Below are positions 26,049-37,010 of a stretch of DNA of 64,000 nucleotides, in pieces. Source of the DNA: Pseudomonas putida W15Oct28. GTDB lineage: Bacteria > Pseudomonadota > Gammaproteobacteria > Pseudomonadales > Pseudomonadaceae. The position numbers and the translations under genes are program-made. The number at the start of each line of letters is the position of its first letter. Positions within the stretch are counted from its first letter, which is position 1. The stretch is from NCBI RefSeq assembly GCF_000708715.2, contig NZ_JENB01000010.1, forward strand, positions 1 through 64,000, in the 5' to 3' direction. Below the pieces are notes generated by a model, which worked only from the letters and a program-made list of their open reading frames with translations, had not been told where the DNA came from and did not search any database.

Positions 26049-26936
26049 ATGCAAGGGCGCAAGGCAATGCTGATCCTGCACGGCAAGCAGGCGATGAATG
26101 AAGCGCTGCGCAGCGCCGTGTGCGACCTGCGCGATACCGGCTGGGTGCTGGATGTACGTGTCACCTGGGAGGCGGGTGACGCGCAGCGTCTGGTCGGCGA
26201 GGCGCTGACGGCGGGGTACAGCCATATCGTCGCCGGCGGTGGGGACGGCACGTTGCGGGATGTGGCCGAGGCCATGGGGCTGGCGGATGCCGAGGCCAGC
26301 CTGGCGCTGTTGCCGCTGGGCACGGCCAACGATTTCGCCAGGGCCGCCGGCATACCCCTGGAGCCAGCTGAGGCATTGGCGCTGCTGAACACGCCGGCGC
26401 AGGCCATTGACCTGGGCCAGGCTGGCGACCAGTTGTTCCTCAACATGGCCACGGGTGGGTTTGGTAGCCAGGTCACCGCCAACACCTCCGAAGACCTGAA
26501 AAAAGTGCTGGGTGCTGCAGCCTACCTGTTCACCGGGTTGTCGCGCTTCAGCGAACTGCAGGCGGCCTCCGTGGAACTGCAAGGGCCTGACTTCCAGTGG
26601 CAGGGGAGCTTGCTGGCACTGGGTATCGGCAATGGTCGCCAGGCTGGGGGCGGGCAAGTGCTATGCCCCGAGGCGGTAGTGAACGACGGTTTGCTCGACA
26701 TTGCCATCTTGCCGGCGCCGCAAGAGGTGGTCGGGGCAGTGCGCGACCTGTTGGCCGGTGACGGCCTTTTTGTCCGCGCCAGGTTGCCCTGGGTCGAGAT
26801 CAAGAGCGCGCAGGGCCTGGACATCAACCTCGATGGCGAGCCGTTGCAGGCCGGCAACCTGCGCTTTCAGGCCAGGCCTGGCGCGTTACGCCTGCACCTG
26901 CCGGCCGGGTCGCCGTTGCTTAGTCATCCAGGCTGA
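26049..26936 (+). CDS. yegS: YegS-like lipid kinase (DAGK catalytic domain)
   Basis: This 295-residue protein has the diacylglycerol-kinase catalytic signature GGGDGTLRDVAEAM (near residues 63-76), LPLGTANDFARAAGIP, and MATGGFGSQVTANT. The closing LDINLDGEPLQ block is conserved in YegS/BmrU kinases. It would phosphorylate a membrane lipid. ATG 26049 with GGAGAAGCGCG in front gives the family length. Its 3' end overlaps the convergent response-regulator gene by 17 bp. Confidence 0.9.
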   Translation: MQGRKAMLILHGKQAMNEALRSAVCDLRDTGWVLDVRVTWEAGDAQRLVGEALTAGYSHIVAGGGDGTLRDVAEAMGLADAEASLALLPLGTANDFARAAGIPLEPAEALALLNTPAQAIDLGQAGDQLFLNMATGGFGSQVTANTSEDLKKVLGAAAYLFTGLSRFSELQAASVELQGPDFQWQGSLLALGIGNGRQAGGGQVLCPEAVVNDGLLDIAILPAPQEVVGAVRDLLAGDGLFVRARLPWVEIKSAQGLDINLDGEPLQAGNLRFQARPGALRLHLPAGSPLLSHPG

Positions 26937-27579
26937 TGATTTTCTCGCGTATAGCGAACAGCACGAGGCCGGCCACGTCATGAATCTGCAGGCGCTTCAT
27001 GATTTGCGAGCGGTGGGTTTCCACGGTCTTGATCGACAGGCCCAGGCCAGTGGCGATTTCCCGGGTGGATTTGCCGCGCACGATCAGGCGCAGGATTTCC
27101 AGTTGTCGCGCAGTGAGGTTATGCCGCTCGCCAGCCGCTTGCTTGCCCTGCTTGGTGTGCCGTAGTGCCTGGTTGATGACGGTGTGGGCAATGGCCGGGC
27201 TGAGGTAGCGTTCGCCGTTGCGCACCGCGCCCAGGGCGTGTTCCAGTTCGGTGGCGCTGGTGTCCTTGAGCAGGTAGCCATGGGCGCCGCTTTCCAGGGC
27301 CCGCATGATCAGGTCCGGGTCGGTGTGCATCGACAGGATCAGCACCTTGCAGGTATTGCCGCTTGCCCGCAGTTGGGTGAGGGCGTCCAGGCCGCTGGTC
27401 GAACGCATGGAGATGTCCAGCAAGACGATGTCGGGCGCCAGGGCTCGTACCTGTTCGAGCAGCTGGCTGCCGTCGTCGGCTTCCCCGATCACGGCATAGT
27501 CGGGGATGTCGCAGACCAGTGCGCGCACGCCGGCGCGGATCAGCGAGTGGTCGTCTACCAGCAGCAGTCTACAGGTCAT
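26920..27579 (-). CDS. NarL/FixJ-type response regulator
   Basis: This 219-residue protein has a receiver domain MTCRLLLVDDHSLIRAGV with phospho-acceptor Asp55 in IVLLDISM and Lys in GYLLKDTS. The C-terminal LuxR-type HTH includes LTARQLEILRLIVRGKSTREIATGLGLSIKTVETH. ATG 27579 overlaps by 11 bp the 3' end of the histidine kinase gene transcribed ahead of it, so the two form one two-component pair. The targets are not evident. Confidence 0.94.
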   Translation of the reverse strand: MTCRLLLVDDHSLIRAGVRALVCDIPDYAVIGEADDGSQLLEQVRALAPDIVLLDISMRSTSGLDALTQLRASGNTCKVLILSMHTDPDLIMRALESGAHGYLLKDTSATELEHALGAVRNGERYLSPAIAHTVINQALRHTKQGKQAAGERHNLTARQLEILRLIVRGKSTREIATGLGLSIKTVETHRSQIMKRLQIHDVAGLVLFAIREKIISLDD

Positions 27580-28465
27580 GGGTGGCCTTGCTCCCGGCGC
27601 GTTGCTGGGTACGTGCAGGCCACGGGAACACCGCCTCGATACGCGTGCCCATGCCGAGCTGACTGGTGATGTCGAGGCTGCCCTGCAAGGCGGTGACCCG
27701 CTCCTGCATGCCGGCCAGGCCGCGCTGGCCAGCCTCGGCCGGGTGCCGCGCCGGAACGAAACCACGGCCATCGTCGTGGATCGACAACGCCAGCCCCTCG
27801 GGGGTGCGCTGCAGTTGAATGATCAGGTTACCTGCCTGTGCGTGGCGCAGCATGTTGGTCACGGCCTCCTGGGTAATGCGAAACACCGCCATGGCCACGG
27901 CCTCGTCGATGCCGCCCAGGCGCTGGTTGCACGCCAGGCTCCAGTGCACGCCGCTGCTGGCCAGGGTGCGCACCAGGTGCGCGCGCAGGCTGGCTTCCAG
28001 GCCAAGGCTGGCCAATTGCCGAGGGTTGAGCAGGGCAGACACGTCGCGCACGTTGCCCAGAGTGTCATCCAGCGTGCTGTGCAGGGTGTTGCAGTGGCCC
28101 TGCAGGTCGTCGGGCATGCGCCGTTGCAGCCACTGCAGTTGCAGCTTGGCGGCGGTGAGCAGTTGGCCGATGTCGTCGTGCAGTTCCCGGCTCAAGTGCT
28201 GGCGCTCGTCTTCCTGGACCTTGAGCATACGCTCGGCCAGTTCTGCCGGGCGCAGGCTGATCGACCTGGCGCCCAGGCCCAGGTAGACGACGGTACCCAG
28301 CGTACCGGCCAGTTGCAGCACCAGCAGGCTGGCCGGGACCGCCTGGCTGGCCAGGCACAGCATCAGGTTGGCGACCAGCGAGGCCACGCATAGCGCGGCC
28401 GTCGCCCAACGCAGCAGGGCAACGCGGGTGCAGCAACGCAAAGAAGTCTTCAAGCGTGGGAGCAT
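27569..28465 (-). CDS. Membrane sensor histidine kinase (HisKA_3 type)
   Basis: This protein of about 298 residues has two N-terminal hydrophobic helices and a very short periplasmic part. The dimerisation helix is ERQHLSRELHDDIGQLL with phospho-accepting His96, and the HATPase domain has ITQEAVTNMLRHAQA (N box) and IHDDGRGF (G1). The small sensor region suggests a membrane or redox signal. ATG 28465 is an arbitrary choice, since in-frame TTG 28510 and GTG 28480 are also possible. Confidence 0.88.
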   Translation of the reverse strand: MLPRLKTSLRCCTRVALLRWATAALCVASLVANLMLCLASQAVPASLLVLQLAGTLGTVVYLGLGARSISLRPAELAERMLKVQEDERQHLSRELHDDIGQLLTAAKLQLQWLQRRMPDDLQGHCNTLHSTLDDTLGNVRDVSALLNPRQLASLGLEASLRAHLVRTLASSGVHWSLACNQRLGGIDEAVAMAVFRITQEAVTNMLRHAQAGNLIIQLQRTPEGLALSIHDDGRGFVPARHPAEAGQRGLAGMQERVTALQGSLDITSQLGMGTRIEAVFPWPARTQQRAGSKATHDL

Positions 28466-28831
28466 AGGTAGGGAAGCCACTGAAGTATTGCTGATGGAGG
28501 CCTTGCACAATGCTGCTCAGAGGCTTTGGCGCACTACTTTCGATGTTTTTTCGAACACGTGATCGTTCAACCTTTCTTCAGGTTGCAAGCGTTTGTGGGG
28601 GCGCATATTACCACTTCGCACTGTATCGGTGGCGGCTGGGTAACGCCTTGAAACGCCTGCTGGTCGGGCATTGGCGGGTAGCAAAGTGCCACCCTTTGAT
28701 CGCGCATTACGCACTTGTCGTGTAACTAGTGCGTTAATGATTCAACTTCGCCCCCCGAAAACTTGGAGAACTTCCCAAGTTCGACCTTTGCGGGGCTTGA
28801 AAGAACGTGCTTAGTTGCACTTTGTGTCAGG
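28466..28831. other. Intergenic stretch, 366 bp, no gene supported
   Basis: It lies between the sensor kinase start and the end of the Hpt-like gene (both on the reverse strand). An inverted repeat AACTTGG/CCAAGTT (28760-28781) may be a weak terminator of the Hpt-like gene. The AT-rich part near 28541-28560 could hold the kinase promoter. Short frames here have no ribosome site. Confidence 0.4.
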
Positions 28832-29341
28832 TTAATAGGGTGGATTCCACCGGCCGGGGCGCGTGCTGGCTACCACTGTCGTGTGCGGGTGGAGGCACAC
28901 GCTGCCTTGCTCGTCGCAGGAGGCACAGGCTGGTGCAAAGGGTTGCTTCACGACCTTGGCCAGGTCGCTCAGCAGCACCAGTTGCTCACCGATGTCGAGG
29001 TTCAGCCGCCCGGTACGGGTATCGACCAGTTCCAGTTGCCAGGCCAGCAAGGTAAGGCAGGCCCCTAGCGCAGGCAGGGCTTCACGTTGCAGGCAGCCGC
29101 CATGACAGGCGGGGGCAAGCAGCTGTTGCAGGGCATCGGTGTAATGGGCGACTTCACGCAGGCCCAGGCGTGTGGCCTGCCGGGCAAGGTTGTCGAGGGT
29201 GTTGTCCAGGCACCGGCAGGCATCTGGATCATTGTCGATCAGTTCCAGATGCTGCAGGCACTCCTGGGCCTGGGTCAGCAATACCTGGGCATCCAGCAGG
29301 TAACCCTGCAGGGCGTCATCGAACGATAAGGCAGTGTCCAT
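28832..29341 (-). CDS. Hypothetical protein resembling a degenerate Hpt domain
   Basis: This 169-residue helical protein starts MDTALSFDDALQGYLLDAQVLLTQAQECLQHL. The pattern of acidic and leucine residues and DPDACRCLDNTLDNLARQATRLGLREVAHYTDALQQL resembles CheA/Hpt four-helix bundles. The phospho-histidine position of an HSLKG motif is absent. The C-terminus is Cys/His-rich (CASCDEQGSVCLHPH). It lies divergent from cheV, so a chemotaxis-related, non-phosphorylated adapter is possible. ATG 29341 is preferred to the longer frame from 29440. Confidence 0.6.
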   Translation of the reverse strand: MDTALSFDDALQGYLLDAQVLLTQAQECLQHLELIDNDPDACRCLDNTLDNLARQATRLGLREVAHYTDALQQLLAPACHGGCLQREALPALGACLTLLAWQLELVDTRTGRLNLDIGEQLVLLSDLAKVVKQPFAPACASCDEQGSVCLHPHTTVVASTRPGRWNPPY

Positions 29342-29692
29342 GATCAGGTCCCCGCGCGTGGGGCAGGCGCAGGGGGCGGGCACGCCGAAACGATAGCTAG
29401 CAAAAGCCTGACTCCATTCATGCATTGAGAATGGCGTCACATTAATGGCTAAAGGATATCGCGAACATCAGGTTGCACCCGATTGCCGCTAAGGGTTTCC
29501 CTGATGTCGGGCTAAGGTGGGGAACTTTTGTCGCCCCTGCTGATTTACCGTGGAACCCCCGCAGTAAAGCATGATGGTAAAGTGATATCAATTGGCTTCA
29601 TGGCATTTTCCCGCAAGGGTCAAGGTGTGCGTGAAGCCGCCGATACAGGGTGGATGTTTTCACTTTTTTGACTCAAGCCTGGGGGTTTTCCA
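29342..29692. other. Divergent intergenic region upstream of cheV, 351 bp
   Basis: No gene is supported. The stretch 29560-29620 is comparatively AT-rich and probably holds cheV promoter elements. I see no full sigma-54 or FliA consensus. Confidence 0.35.
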
Positions 29693-30628
29693 ATGGCTGG
29701 CATTCTCGACACAGTAGACCAACGCACGCAACTGGTGGGTGAGAACCGCCTGGAAATTCTGATGTTTCGCCTGGCCGGCCGCCAGTTGTTCGCGATCAAC
29801 GTGTTCAAGGTGCAGGAAGTGCTGCAACTGCCCAAGCTGACCCTGATGCCCCAGCGCCACGCCTTCGTCTGCGGGGTGGTCAACCTGCGCGGCCAGACCC
29901 TGCCGGTGATCGACCTGTCTCAGGCGATCGGCATGCGCCCGCTGCAGCCGGGGCCGGACAGCACCATCATCGTCACCGAGTACAACCGCTCGGTGCAGGC
30001 CTTCCTGGTGGGCGGCGTCGACCGTATCGTCAACATGAACTGGGAGTCGATCATGCCGCCGCCTGCCAGCGCCGGTCGCCAGCACTACCTGACCGCCATC
30101 ACCAAGGTCGATGAAAAGCTGGTGGAGGTGATCGACGTCGAGAAGGTGCTGGCCGAGATTGTGCCGTATAACGCCCGTGTTTCCGGCGAGAAGCTCGCCG
30201 ACCCGGTGCTGGCCCGTGCCCGCGGCCGCGAGGTACTGCTGGTGGACGACTCCAGCGTGGCCCTGGCGCAATTGCGTGACACCCTGTCCCAGCTGGGCGT
30301 GAAGCTGCACGTGGCCAGTGACGGCCTGAAGGCGTTGCGCATGCTCAAGGGCTGGGCCGATGCGGGTGAGGACGTGTGCGAAAAGCTGTTGATGGTATTC
30401 ACCGACGCCGAAATGCCTGAAATGGACGGCTACCGGCTGACCACCGAGATTCGCAGCGATGCCCGTTTGCGCAAGCTCTACGTCGTGCTGCACACCTCGC
30501 TGTCGGGCAGCTTCAATGAATCCATGGTGAAGAAGGTGGGTTGCGACAACTTCCTGTCCAAGTTCCAGCCTGATCGCCTGGTCGATGTGGTCAAGCAACG
30601 CCTGCTGCTGGATGTCGCCACTGCGTGA
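29693..30628 (+). CDS. cheV: Chemotaxis coupling protein CheV
   Basis: This 311-residue fusion has an N-terminal CheW domain (residues about 18-160: EILMFRLAGRQLFAINVFKVQEV, VVNLRGQTLPVIDLS). The C-terminal receiver domain has EVLLVDDSSVALAQL and the phospho-Asp in MVFTDAEMPEMDGYR. CheV couples chemoreceptors to CheA and tunes adaptation by phosphorylation. GGGGGTTTTCC precedes ATG 29693. It stands alone, with a hypothetical Hpt-like gene in divergent orientation. Confidence 0.95.
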   Translation: MAGILDTVDQRTQLVGENRLEILMFRLAGRQLFAINVFKVQEVLQLPKLTLMPQRHAFVCGVVNLRGQTLPVIDLSQAIGMRPLQPGPDSTIIVTEYNRSVQAFLVGGVDRIVNMNWESIMPPPASAGRQHYLTAITKVDEKLVEVIDVEKVLAEIVPYNARVSGEKLADPVLARARGREVLLVDDSSVALAQLRDTLSQLGVKLHVASDGLKALRMLKGWADAGEDVCEKLLMVFTDAEMPEMDGYRLTTEIRSDARLRKLYVVLHTSLSGSFNESMVKKVGCDNFLSKFQPDRLVDVVKQRLLLDVATA

Positions 30629-30683
30629 TCGCTGGGCCAGCCAGGTATAAGCTTGGCTTTTGGCATGACGCGAGGCGGCAGGG

Positions 30684-31487
30684 ATGTTTCTCAGTGAGTT
30701 GTATCGATACCCGGTGAAGTCGGGCCAGGCGCAAAGCCTGCAGGCATCACGGGTGGGGCTGTTGGGGTTGCAGGGCGACCGGCGCTGGATGGTCGTGGAG
30801 GAAGAAAACGGACGCTTCCTGACCCAGCGTGCCTGGCCGCAACTTGGCCAGGTTCAGGCGCACGATGACGACAACGGCCAGTTGCTGTTGCAAGCGCCCG
30901 GTATAGCGCCGTTGCGGGTGCCTGTGCCCGCAGGCGATGACGCCCTGCGTGGCGTGACGATCTGGCGCGACACCCTGCGCGTGCCGGACGCTGGCGACGC
31001 GGCGGCGGCCTGGTTGAGTGCGTTGCTGGGCAAGGCCGTGCGCCTGGTGCATTGCCCGGAGCAGCGCGCGCGTTACCTGCCCAATGGTTACGGCTTCAAC
31101 AGTGATCGGGCGGCGTTTCCCGATGGTTTTCCCTTGCTGCTGATTGGCCAGGGCTCGCTCGACGAGCTCAACCGGCGTATCGGCCGGCCCATGGAAATGC
31201 TGCGCTTTCGACCCAACCTGGTGGTGCAGGGGGCGGAGCCGTTTGCCGAGGATGGCTGGAAGCGGATTCGCATCGGCAGCCTGGAATTTCGCGTGCTCAA
31301 GCCCAGTGTGCGGTGCATCTTTACCACGATTGACCCGGCAACCGGGGAGCGCAGTGCGGACCGCGAGCCGATGGTCACGCTCAGGACCTTTCGCGAGAAG
31401 GAGGGGGATGTGCTGTTCGGGCAGAACCTGGCGGTGGATGGCAGTGGGTGGCTTGAAGTAGGAATGCAGGTGGAAGTCCTGGAATGA
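30684..31487 (+). CDS. MOSC-domain protein (YcbX-like)
   Basis: This 267-residue protein begins with a MOSC N-terminal beta-barrel (LSELYRYPVKSGQAQSL, GDRRWMVV). It continues with the MOSC domain carrying RFRPNLVVQG, the conserved cysteine in SVRCIFTTIDP, and FGQNLAV. MOSC proteins bind Moco or sulfur and reduce N-hydroxylated compounds. Unlike E. coli YcbX, there is no C-terminal 2Fe-2S ferredoxin domain, so a separate redox partner is needed. It is terminated by a REP palindrome. Confidence 0.9.
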   Translation: MFLSELYRYPVKSGQAQSLQASRVGLLGLQGDRRWMVVEEENGRFLTQRAWPQLGQVQAHDDDNGQLLLQAPGIAPLRVPVPAGDDALRGVTIWRDTLRVPDAGDAAAAWLSALLGKAVRLVHCPEQRARYLPNGYGFNSDRAAFPDGFPLLLIGQGSLDELNRRIGRPMEMLRFRPNLVVQGAEPFAEDGWKRIRIGSLEFRVLKPSVRCIFTTIDPATGERSADREPMVTLRTFREKEGDVLFGQNLAVDGSGWLEVGMQVEVLE

Positions 31488-31501
31488 ATATGTTGCCTGA
31501 A

Positions 31502-31600
31502 CCGGCCCTATCGCCGGCAAGCCAGCTCCCACAGGTTCATCACAGGTTCGAAGACTTGTGCGCTACCTGTGGGAGCTGGCTTGCCGGCGATAGGGCCGGC
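31502..31600. repeat. Inverted REP pair between convergent genes
   Basis: CCGGCCCTATCGCCGGCAAG with AGCTCCCACAGG and its inverse copy form a long hairpin at the 3' ends of the MOSC and slt genes. It may terminate both. Confidence 0.85.
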
Positions 31601-31616
31601 ACAGGCTCAGCAAACC

Positions 31617-33542
31617 TTACATGTCATCGAAATACCGCTCATGCCAATCCACCAGCGGCTGCGGCGAATTCAGCTTTTGCCCGTAGATCACCGAATACGA
31701 CAGCACGTTCTGCACATATTGGCGCGTTTCGTCGAAGGGGATCGATTCCACCCACACATCGAAACTCAGGTGCTTTGCACCTTTCAGCCACTGCCGCACG
31801 CGCCCGGGCCCGGCGTTGTAGGCCGCGGAGGCCAGCACCCGGTTGCCGTTGAACTGGCTGTGCACCTGGCTCAGGTAGGCCGCGCCCAGCTGGATGTTCT
31901 TGTCCGGGTTCAGCACCTGCGCCGGTGATGCCAGCGGGATGCTGAACTTGCGTGCGGTCTCTTTGGCCGTGGCCGGCATCAGCTGCATCAGGCCGCTGGC
32001 GCCCACCGGTGAGCGCGCATCCTCCATGAATGCACTTTCCTGGCGGGTGATGGCGAATACCCAGCTCGAATGCAGGCCGCGGACCTTGGCTTCACGCACC
32101 AGGGTGTCGCGGTGGGCCATCGGGAAGCGGATGTCCAGATCGTCCCAGTATTGCGCCTGGCTGATGGTACGGATGGCCGGGAAGTACCAGCGCAGGTCGT
32201 AGCCCAGGCGTGCCTGGGCAACCATTTCGTCGCGGGTGAAGTGGCGGCTGACGTGGTACCACTCGCGGCGGCCCTCGACGATCTGGCCACGGGCGTGGAA
32301 TTCCAGTGCACGCTGGATGCCGGGTGTGTTGCGCACTTTCTTGACCAGTTGCGGGCTCAGCAGCAGCGGTTTGTTGTTCAACTGGTAGGGCGTCTGTGCC
32401 CGGTCGGCGGCGAGGAAACCATAGAAGTCGCGCTCACGTGCCACGGTCTTGTACAGCAGCGGGATCTGCGGGTTGTTCGGCTGGGCCAGCTCCAGGCTGC
32501 GTGCCTGCCAGTATTTCCAGCGGCTGCTGCTGGCCAGGTCCTGAGGCAGGCGCTTGGTCAGCTCGTAGGCGTCTTCCCAGCGGCCAAGGCGCAGCAGCAG
32601 GCGCAGGCGCCATTCGCTGACGGTGTTGTCGCGCAGTTCGGGGTCGTAGCGGGTCATCAGGTCGAGCGCGCGCGGGTCGTAGCGGCGTGCCAGGGTCAGG
32701 CCGATTTCGCGGGCGATGGCCACCTTTTCGTCGCGGGAGAAGTGCATGCGCTGGGCGTAATCGTCGAGCAGTGCCATGGCCCGCTCCGGGTCCTGCCGGG
32801 CCAGGCGGCGCAGGCCGAGGCTGACGACATCGGACATGGCCTCGTTGACCGGGGTGAAGCGCGACGGCTGGTTGAGCAGCTCAGGCTTCTGCGCCACGTC
32901 GACCAGCAGGCGCCCCTGCGGGCCGAGGGTGGTCAGGGTCTTGACCAGGTTGTTGGCCAAGGCGTAATTGCGCGTCTGGGCCGCCAGCTTGGTACGTTCC
33001 CAGCGCTTGGCCTCGGTCAGCTGGCCTTCGGCCGCCCACATGCCGAACAGCGTGTCGCAGGCGGCAGGTTGCGACTTGCCGACATTCCACAGTTTGTCGG
33101 CGGTGGCATAGCCCTCGGCGCGCAGGCCATGGCTGAGCTGATACTGGCCGTTGAGGCAGTCCAGTTCGGTGAAGTTGAGCTTGGGGTCGTAGTACTTGAC
33201 GAAGGTGTCCCATTCGCCGCGTTCGGCCAGCCAGCGTAGCCAGCGCAGTTTCATCCAGTTGGCCTGGGGCAGGTCGCCATGCTTGGCGAGAAAGCCTTCG
33301 ATCTCCTGGTTGCTGGCACTTTTGAGGCGGGCGGTAAGCTCGTCGTAGGCGAGGTAGGGTGTGAGCGGGTAGTCGCTCAGGGCTTGGGCATAGCGCAGGT
33401 ATGGGCCTTTGTCGCCCTTGGCCAGCGCGCGCTTGGCCTCGTCATAGTACTGGCGCTGCTGGGTGAGGTCTGTGGCCTGCGCCGCGCAGGTGGCAGCGGT
33501 AAGCAGCAGGCAGGATGCAATATGTAACAGGCGGCTGCGCAT
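31617..33542 (-). CDS. slt: Soluble lytic murein transglycosylase Slt
   Basis: This 641-residue periplasmic protein has a signal peptide (MRSRLLHIASCLLL...AQA) and a long alpha-superhelical U-domain of roughly residues 25-450. The C-terminal lysozyme-like SLT domain has the catalytic glutamate in ITRQESAFMEDARSPVGASGLMQLMPATA, followed by LASAAYNAGPGRVRQWL. It cleaves peptidoglycan to 1,6-anhydromuropeptides. ATG 33542 lies at the start of the signal peptide; the longer frame to 33593 adds a non-signal stretch and is rejected. Confidence 0.94.
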   Translation of the reverse strand: MRSRLLHIASCLLLTAATCAAQATDLTQQRQYYDEAKRALAKGDKGPYLRYAQALSDYPLTPYLAYDELTARLKSASNQEIEGFLAKHGDLPQANWMKLRWLRWLAERGEWDTFVKYYDPKLNFTELDCLNGQYQLSHGLRAEGYATADKLWNVGKSQPAACDTLFGMWAAEGQLTEAKRWERTKLAAQTRNYALANNLVKTLTTLGPQGRLLVDVAQKPELLNQPSRFTPVNEAMSDVVSLGLRRLARQDPERAMALLDDYAQRMHFSRDEKVAIAREIGLTLARRYDPRALDLMTRYDPELRDNTVSEWRLRLLLRLGRWEDAYELTKRLPQDLASSSRWKYWQARSLELAQPNNPQIPLLYKTVARERDFYGFLAADRAQTPYQLNNKPLLLSPQLVKKVRNTPGIQRALEFHARGQIVEGRREWYHVSRHFTRDEMVAQARLGYDLRWYFPAIRTISQAQYWDDLDIRFPMAHRDTLVREAKVRGLHSSWVFAITRQESAFMEDARSPVGASGLMQLMPATAKETARKFSIPLASPAQVLNPDKNIQLGAAYLSQVHSQFNGNRVLASAAYNAGPGRVRQWLKGAKHLSFDVWVESIPFDETRQYVQNVLSYSVIYGQKLNSPQPLVDWHERYFDDM

Positions 33543-33763
33543 GATACGTCCGGGCAGTTGAACCATGGGGAAGTGACGGCGGAGCCAGCACACTTGGAAG
33601 CAATTGCCTTAGCTTAGCCGTTTGCCGGCGGCGGGTGAAAGCACTGTGCTTGTATCGGGATATTAACTTCGACCAGATGTCGCAAAGCGCTGGTCGGGTG
33701 GCCAAGCGGATGCCGTCGAGGGCCAAGTCAGGTAGAATGCGCGCCCGATTTATGGAGACCAAC

Positions 33764-35692
<1,929 letters not shown>

Positions 35693-35700
35693 TCAGCTTT

Positions 35701-35816
35701 TAACCTGTACCGACCTCTTCGCGGGCTTGCCCGCTCCCACAGGATCACCACAGCTAAAAGGCCTGTGTAAATCCTGTGGGAGCGGGCAAGCCCGCGAAGA
35801 GGCCCGTACAGGTTAA
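35701..35816. repeat. Inverted REP pair between convergent genes
   Basis: TTAACCTGTACCGACCTCTT... and its inverse flank two GCGGGCTTGCCCGC REP cores. It lies at the end of both the ABC-F and usp genes and could stop transcription from either side. Confidence 0.88.
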
Positions 35817-35817
35817 A

Positions 35818-36258
35818 TCATTCTTTCTTCTGCAACCGCACCGCCAGAACATCGCACGGCGCACCATGCAGCACGTCATTGGCCGTGGAGCCCAGCAGCA
35901 ACGCCAGGCCATGGCGGCCATGGCTGCCGACCACGATCAGGTCGCACTTCTGGTCCTTGGCCAGCTGGTGGATTTCCTGGCGCGGTTGGCCGTAGGTCAG
36001 GTGCGAATCACCGCGCTGGATGCCGGGGTATTTGTTGAACAGACGCTCCATGCGCTCCTTGGCCTGGTCGAACTGTTGCTGCTGCAGTTGCGACAGGTCC
36101 ATCGGCACGTCACCGCCAAAGGCCATGGCCATCGGCTCGACGATGTGTACCAGGGACACCTTGGCGCCTGAGGGCTCGGCGAGCTTCATGGCACGTTTGA
36201 TCACCGGGTCGCATTCTTCGGTCAGGTCGACGGCGACCAACAAATGTTCGTATTGCAT
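35818..36258 (-). CDS. Universal stress protein (UspA family)
   Basis: This 146-residue single Usp domain starts MQYEHLLVAVDLTEECDPVIKRAM and ends with the nucleotide-binding loop VVGSHGRHGLALLLGSTA, close to the G-2X-G-9X-G(S/T) pattern with one residue less, followed by NDVLHGAPCDVLAVR. It probably binds ATP and helps survival under stress. ATG 36258 is preferred to 36276 because it begins the fold and has a ribosome site GAGTACC before it. Confidence 0.92.
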   Translation of the reverse strand: MQYEHLLVAVDLTEECDPVIKRAMKLAEPSGAKVSLVHIVEPMAMAFGGDVPMDLSQLQQQQFDQAKERMERLFNKYPGIQRGDSHLTYGQPRQEIHQLAKDQKCDLIVVGSHGRHGLALLLGSTANDVLHGAPCDVLAVRLQKKE

Positions 36259-36368
36259 GAGCGGTACTCCTGGCAATCGCGATAGAAGAAGTATGGTCGC
36301 TTTCGGGCGGGTCTTCCGTGAAAAATGGCTAACCAGCTCATTTGCAACGCTTTATGGGAACTACTGAT

Positions 36369-36806
36369 ATGACGGTATTGCTGGTGGTGTCAATCCTTGC
36401 GCTGATTCTCAGCCCGCTTTCCTGGCTGCGCAGCTCGCGCAAGCAGAGCGAGCAGATGAGTTTGCGCCTGGAAGCGCGGCGCATGGGGTTGGCCATGCAG
36501 CTGGCGCCGCAGCAGTGGCCGCACTGGCTCGAAAAGGAGCCACCAAGCCCTTGCCCGCAATACCACCGGGCACGGCGTCGCGGGCATGAGGACAGCTTCA
36601 GCTTCTGGCAGATCAGCCCGGGGGTGTGGTGCAACCAGTGGCGCGAGCCCTGCGAAGATCCGCGCTTCATGGAGGCCTTGGCGCGCTTGCCGGCGAGCGT
36701 CTACAAGGTCGAAGCCGACGCGCGGATGATCGCCCTCTACTGGACTGAGCGGGGCGATACGGCTGTGTTGCAGGATGTTGCTTACGTCCTCGAAACCCTG
36801 GCCTGA
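36369..36806 (+). CDS. Conserved hypothetical protein with N-terminal membrane anchor
   Basis: This 145-residue product begins TVLLVVSILALILSPLSWL, a single transmembrane or signal-anchor helix. The rest is soluble, containing FSFWQISPGVWCNQW and an acidic C-terminal helical part. I recognise no domain. ATG 36354 would add five residues. It is divergent from usp and is followed by a REP and a long hairpin. It is similar in layout to a conserved pseudomonad gene next to fadBA, but the function is unknown. Confidence 0.7.
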   Translation: MTVLLVVSILALILSPLSWLRSSRKQSEQMSLRLEARRMGLAMQLAPQQWPHWLEKEPPSPCPQYHRARRRGHEDSFSFWQISPGVWCNQWREPCEDPRFMEALARLPASVYKVEADARMIALYWTERGDTAVLQDVAYVLETLA

Positions 36807-36839
36807 CAGTCACCACTAATCATGGCTGTCACCGACGCC

Positions 36840-36924
36840 TGTGGGAGCGGGCATGCCCGCGAACACCGGCGCAGCCGGTGCCAGTCACCGCGTTGAATTC
36901 TTCGCGGGCACGCCCGCTCCCACA
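36840..36924. repeat. REP pair
   Basis: TGTGGGAGCGGGCATGCCCGCGA and the inverted TCGCGGGCACGCCCGCTCCCACA flank GCGCAGCCGG. This is the same family as the elements at 35701 and 43842. Confidence 0.85.
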
Positions 36925-36957
36925 GGGAATGCGGCGGTTTCAATAGCTTTAAACGAC

Positions 36958-37010
36958 AAAGCGGCGGCTTGGCAGAACCCTGAAGGGGTGGGGTGCCAAG
37001 TCGCCGCTTT
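36958..37010. other. Long stem-loop, possible terminator or small RNA
   Basis: AAAGCGGCGGCTTGGCA pairs with TGCCAAGTCGCCGCTTT (17 bp, one G-T) across a 19-nt loop. There is no clear T-run on either side. It may end the upstream gene or be part of an RNA. Confidence 0.5.

Noticed and set aside
29580..29640. Sigma-54 promoter before cheV (TGGCATTTTCCCGC)
   Set aside because: The GG-GC spacing is nine, one short of the fixed ten of sigma-54 promoters, and the -12 box lacks TTGC.
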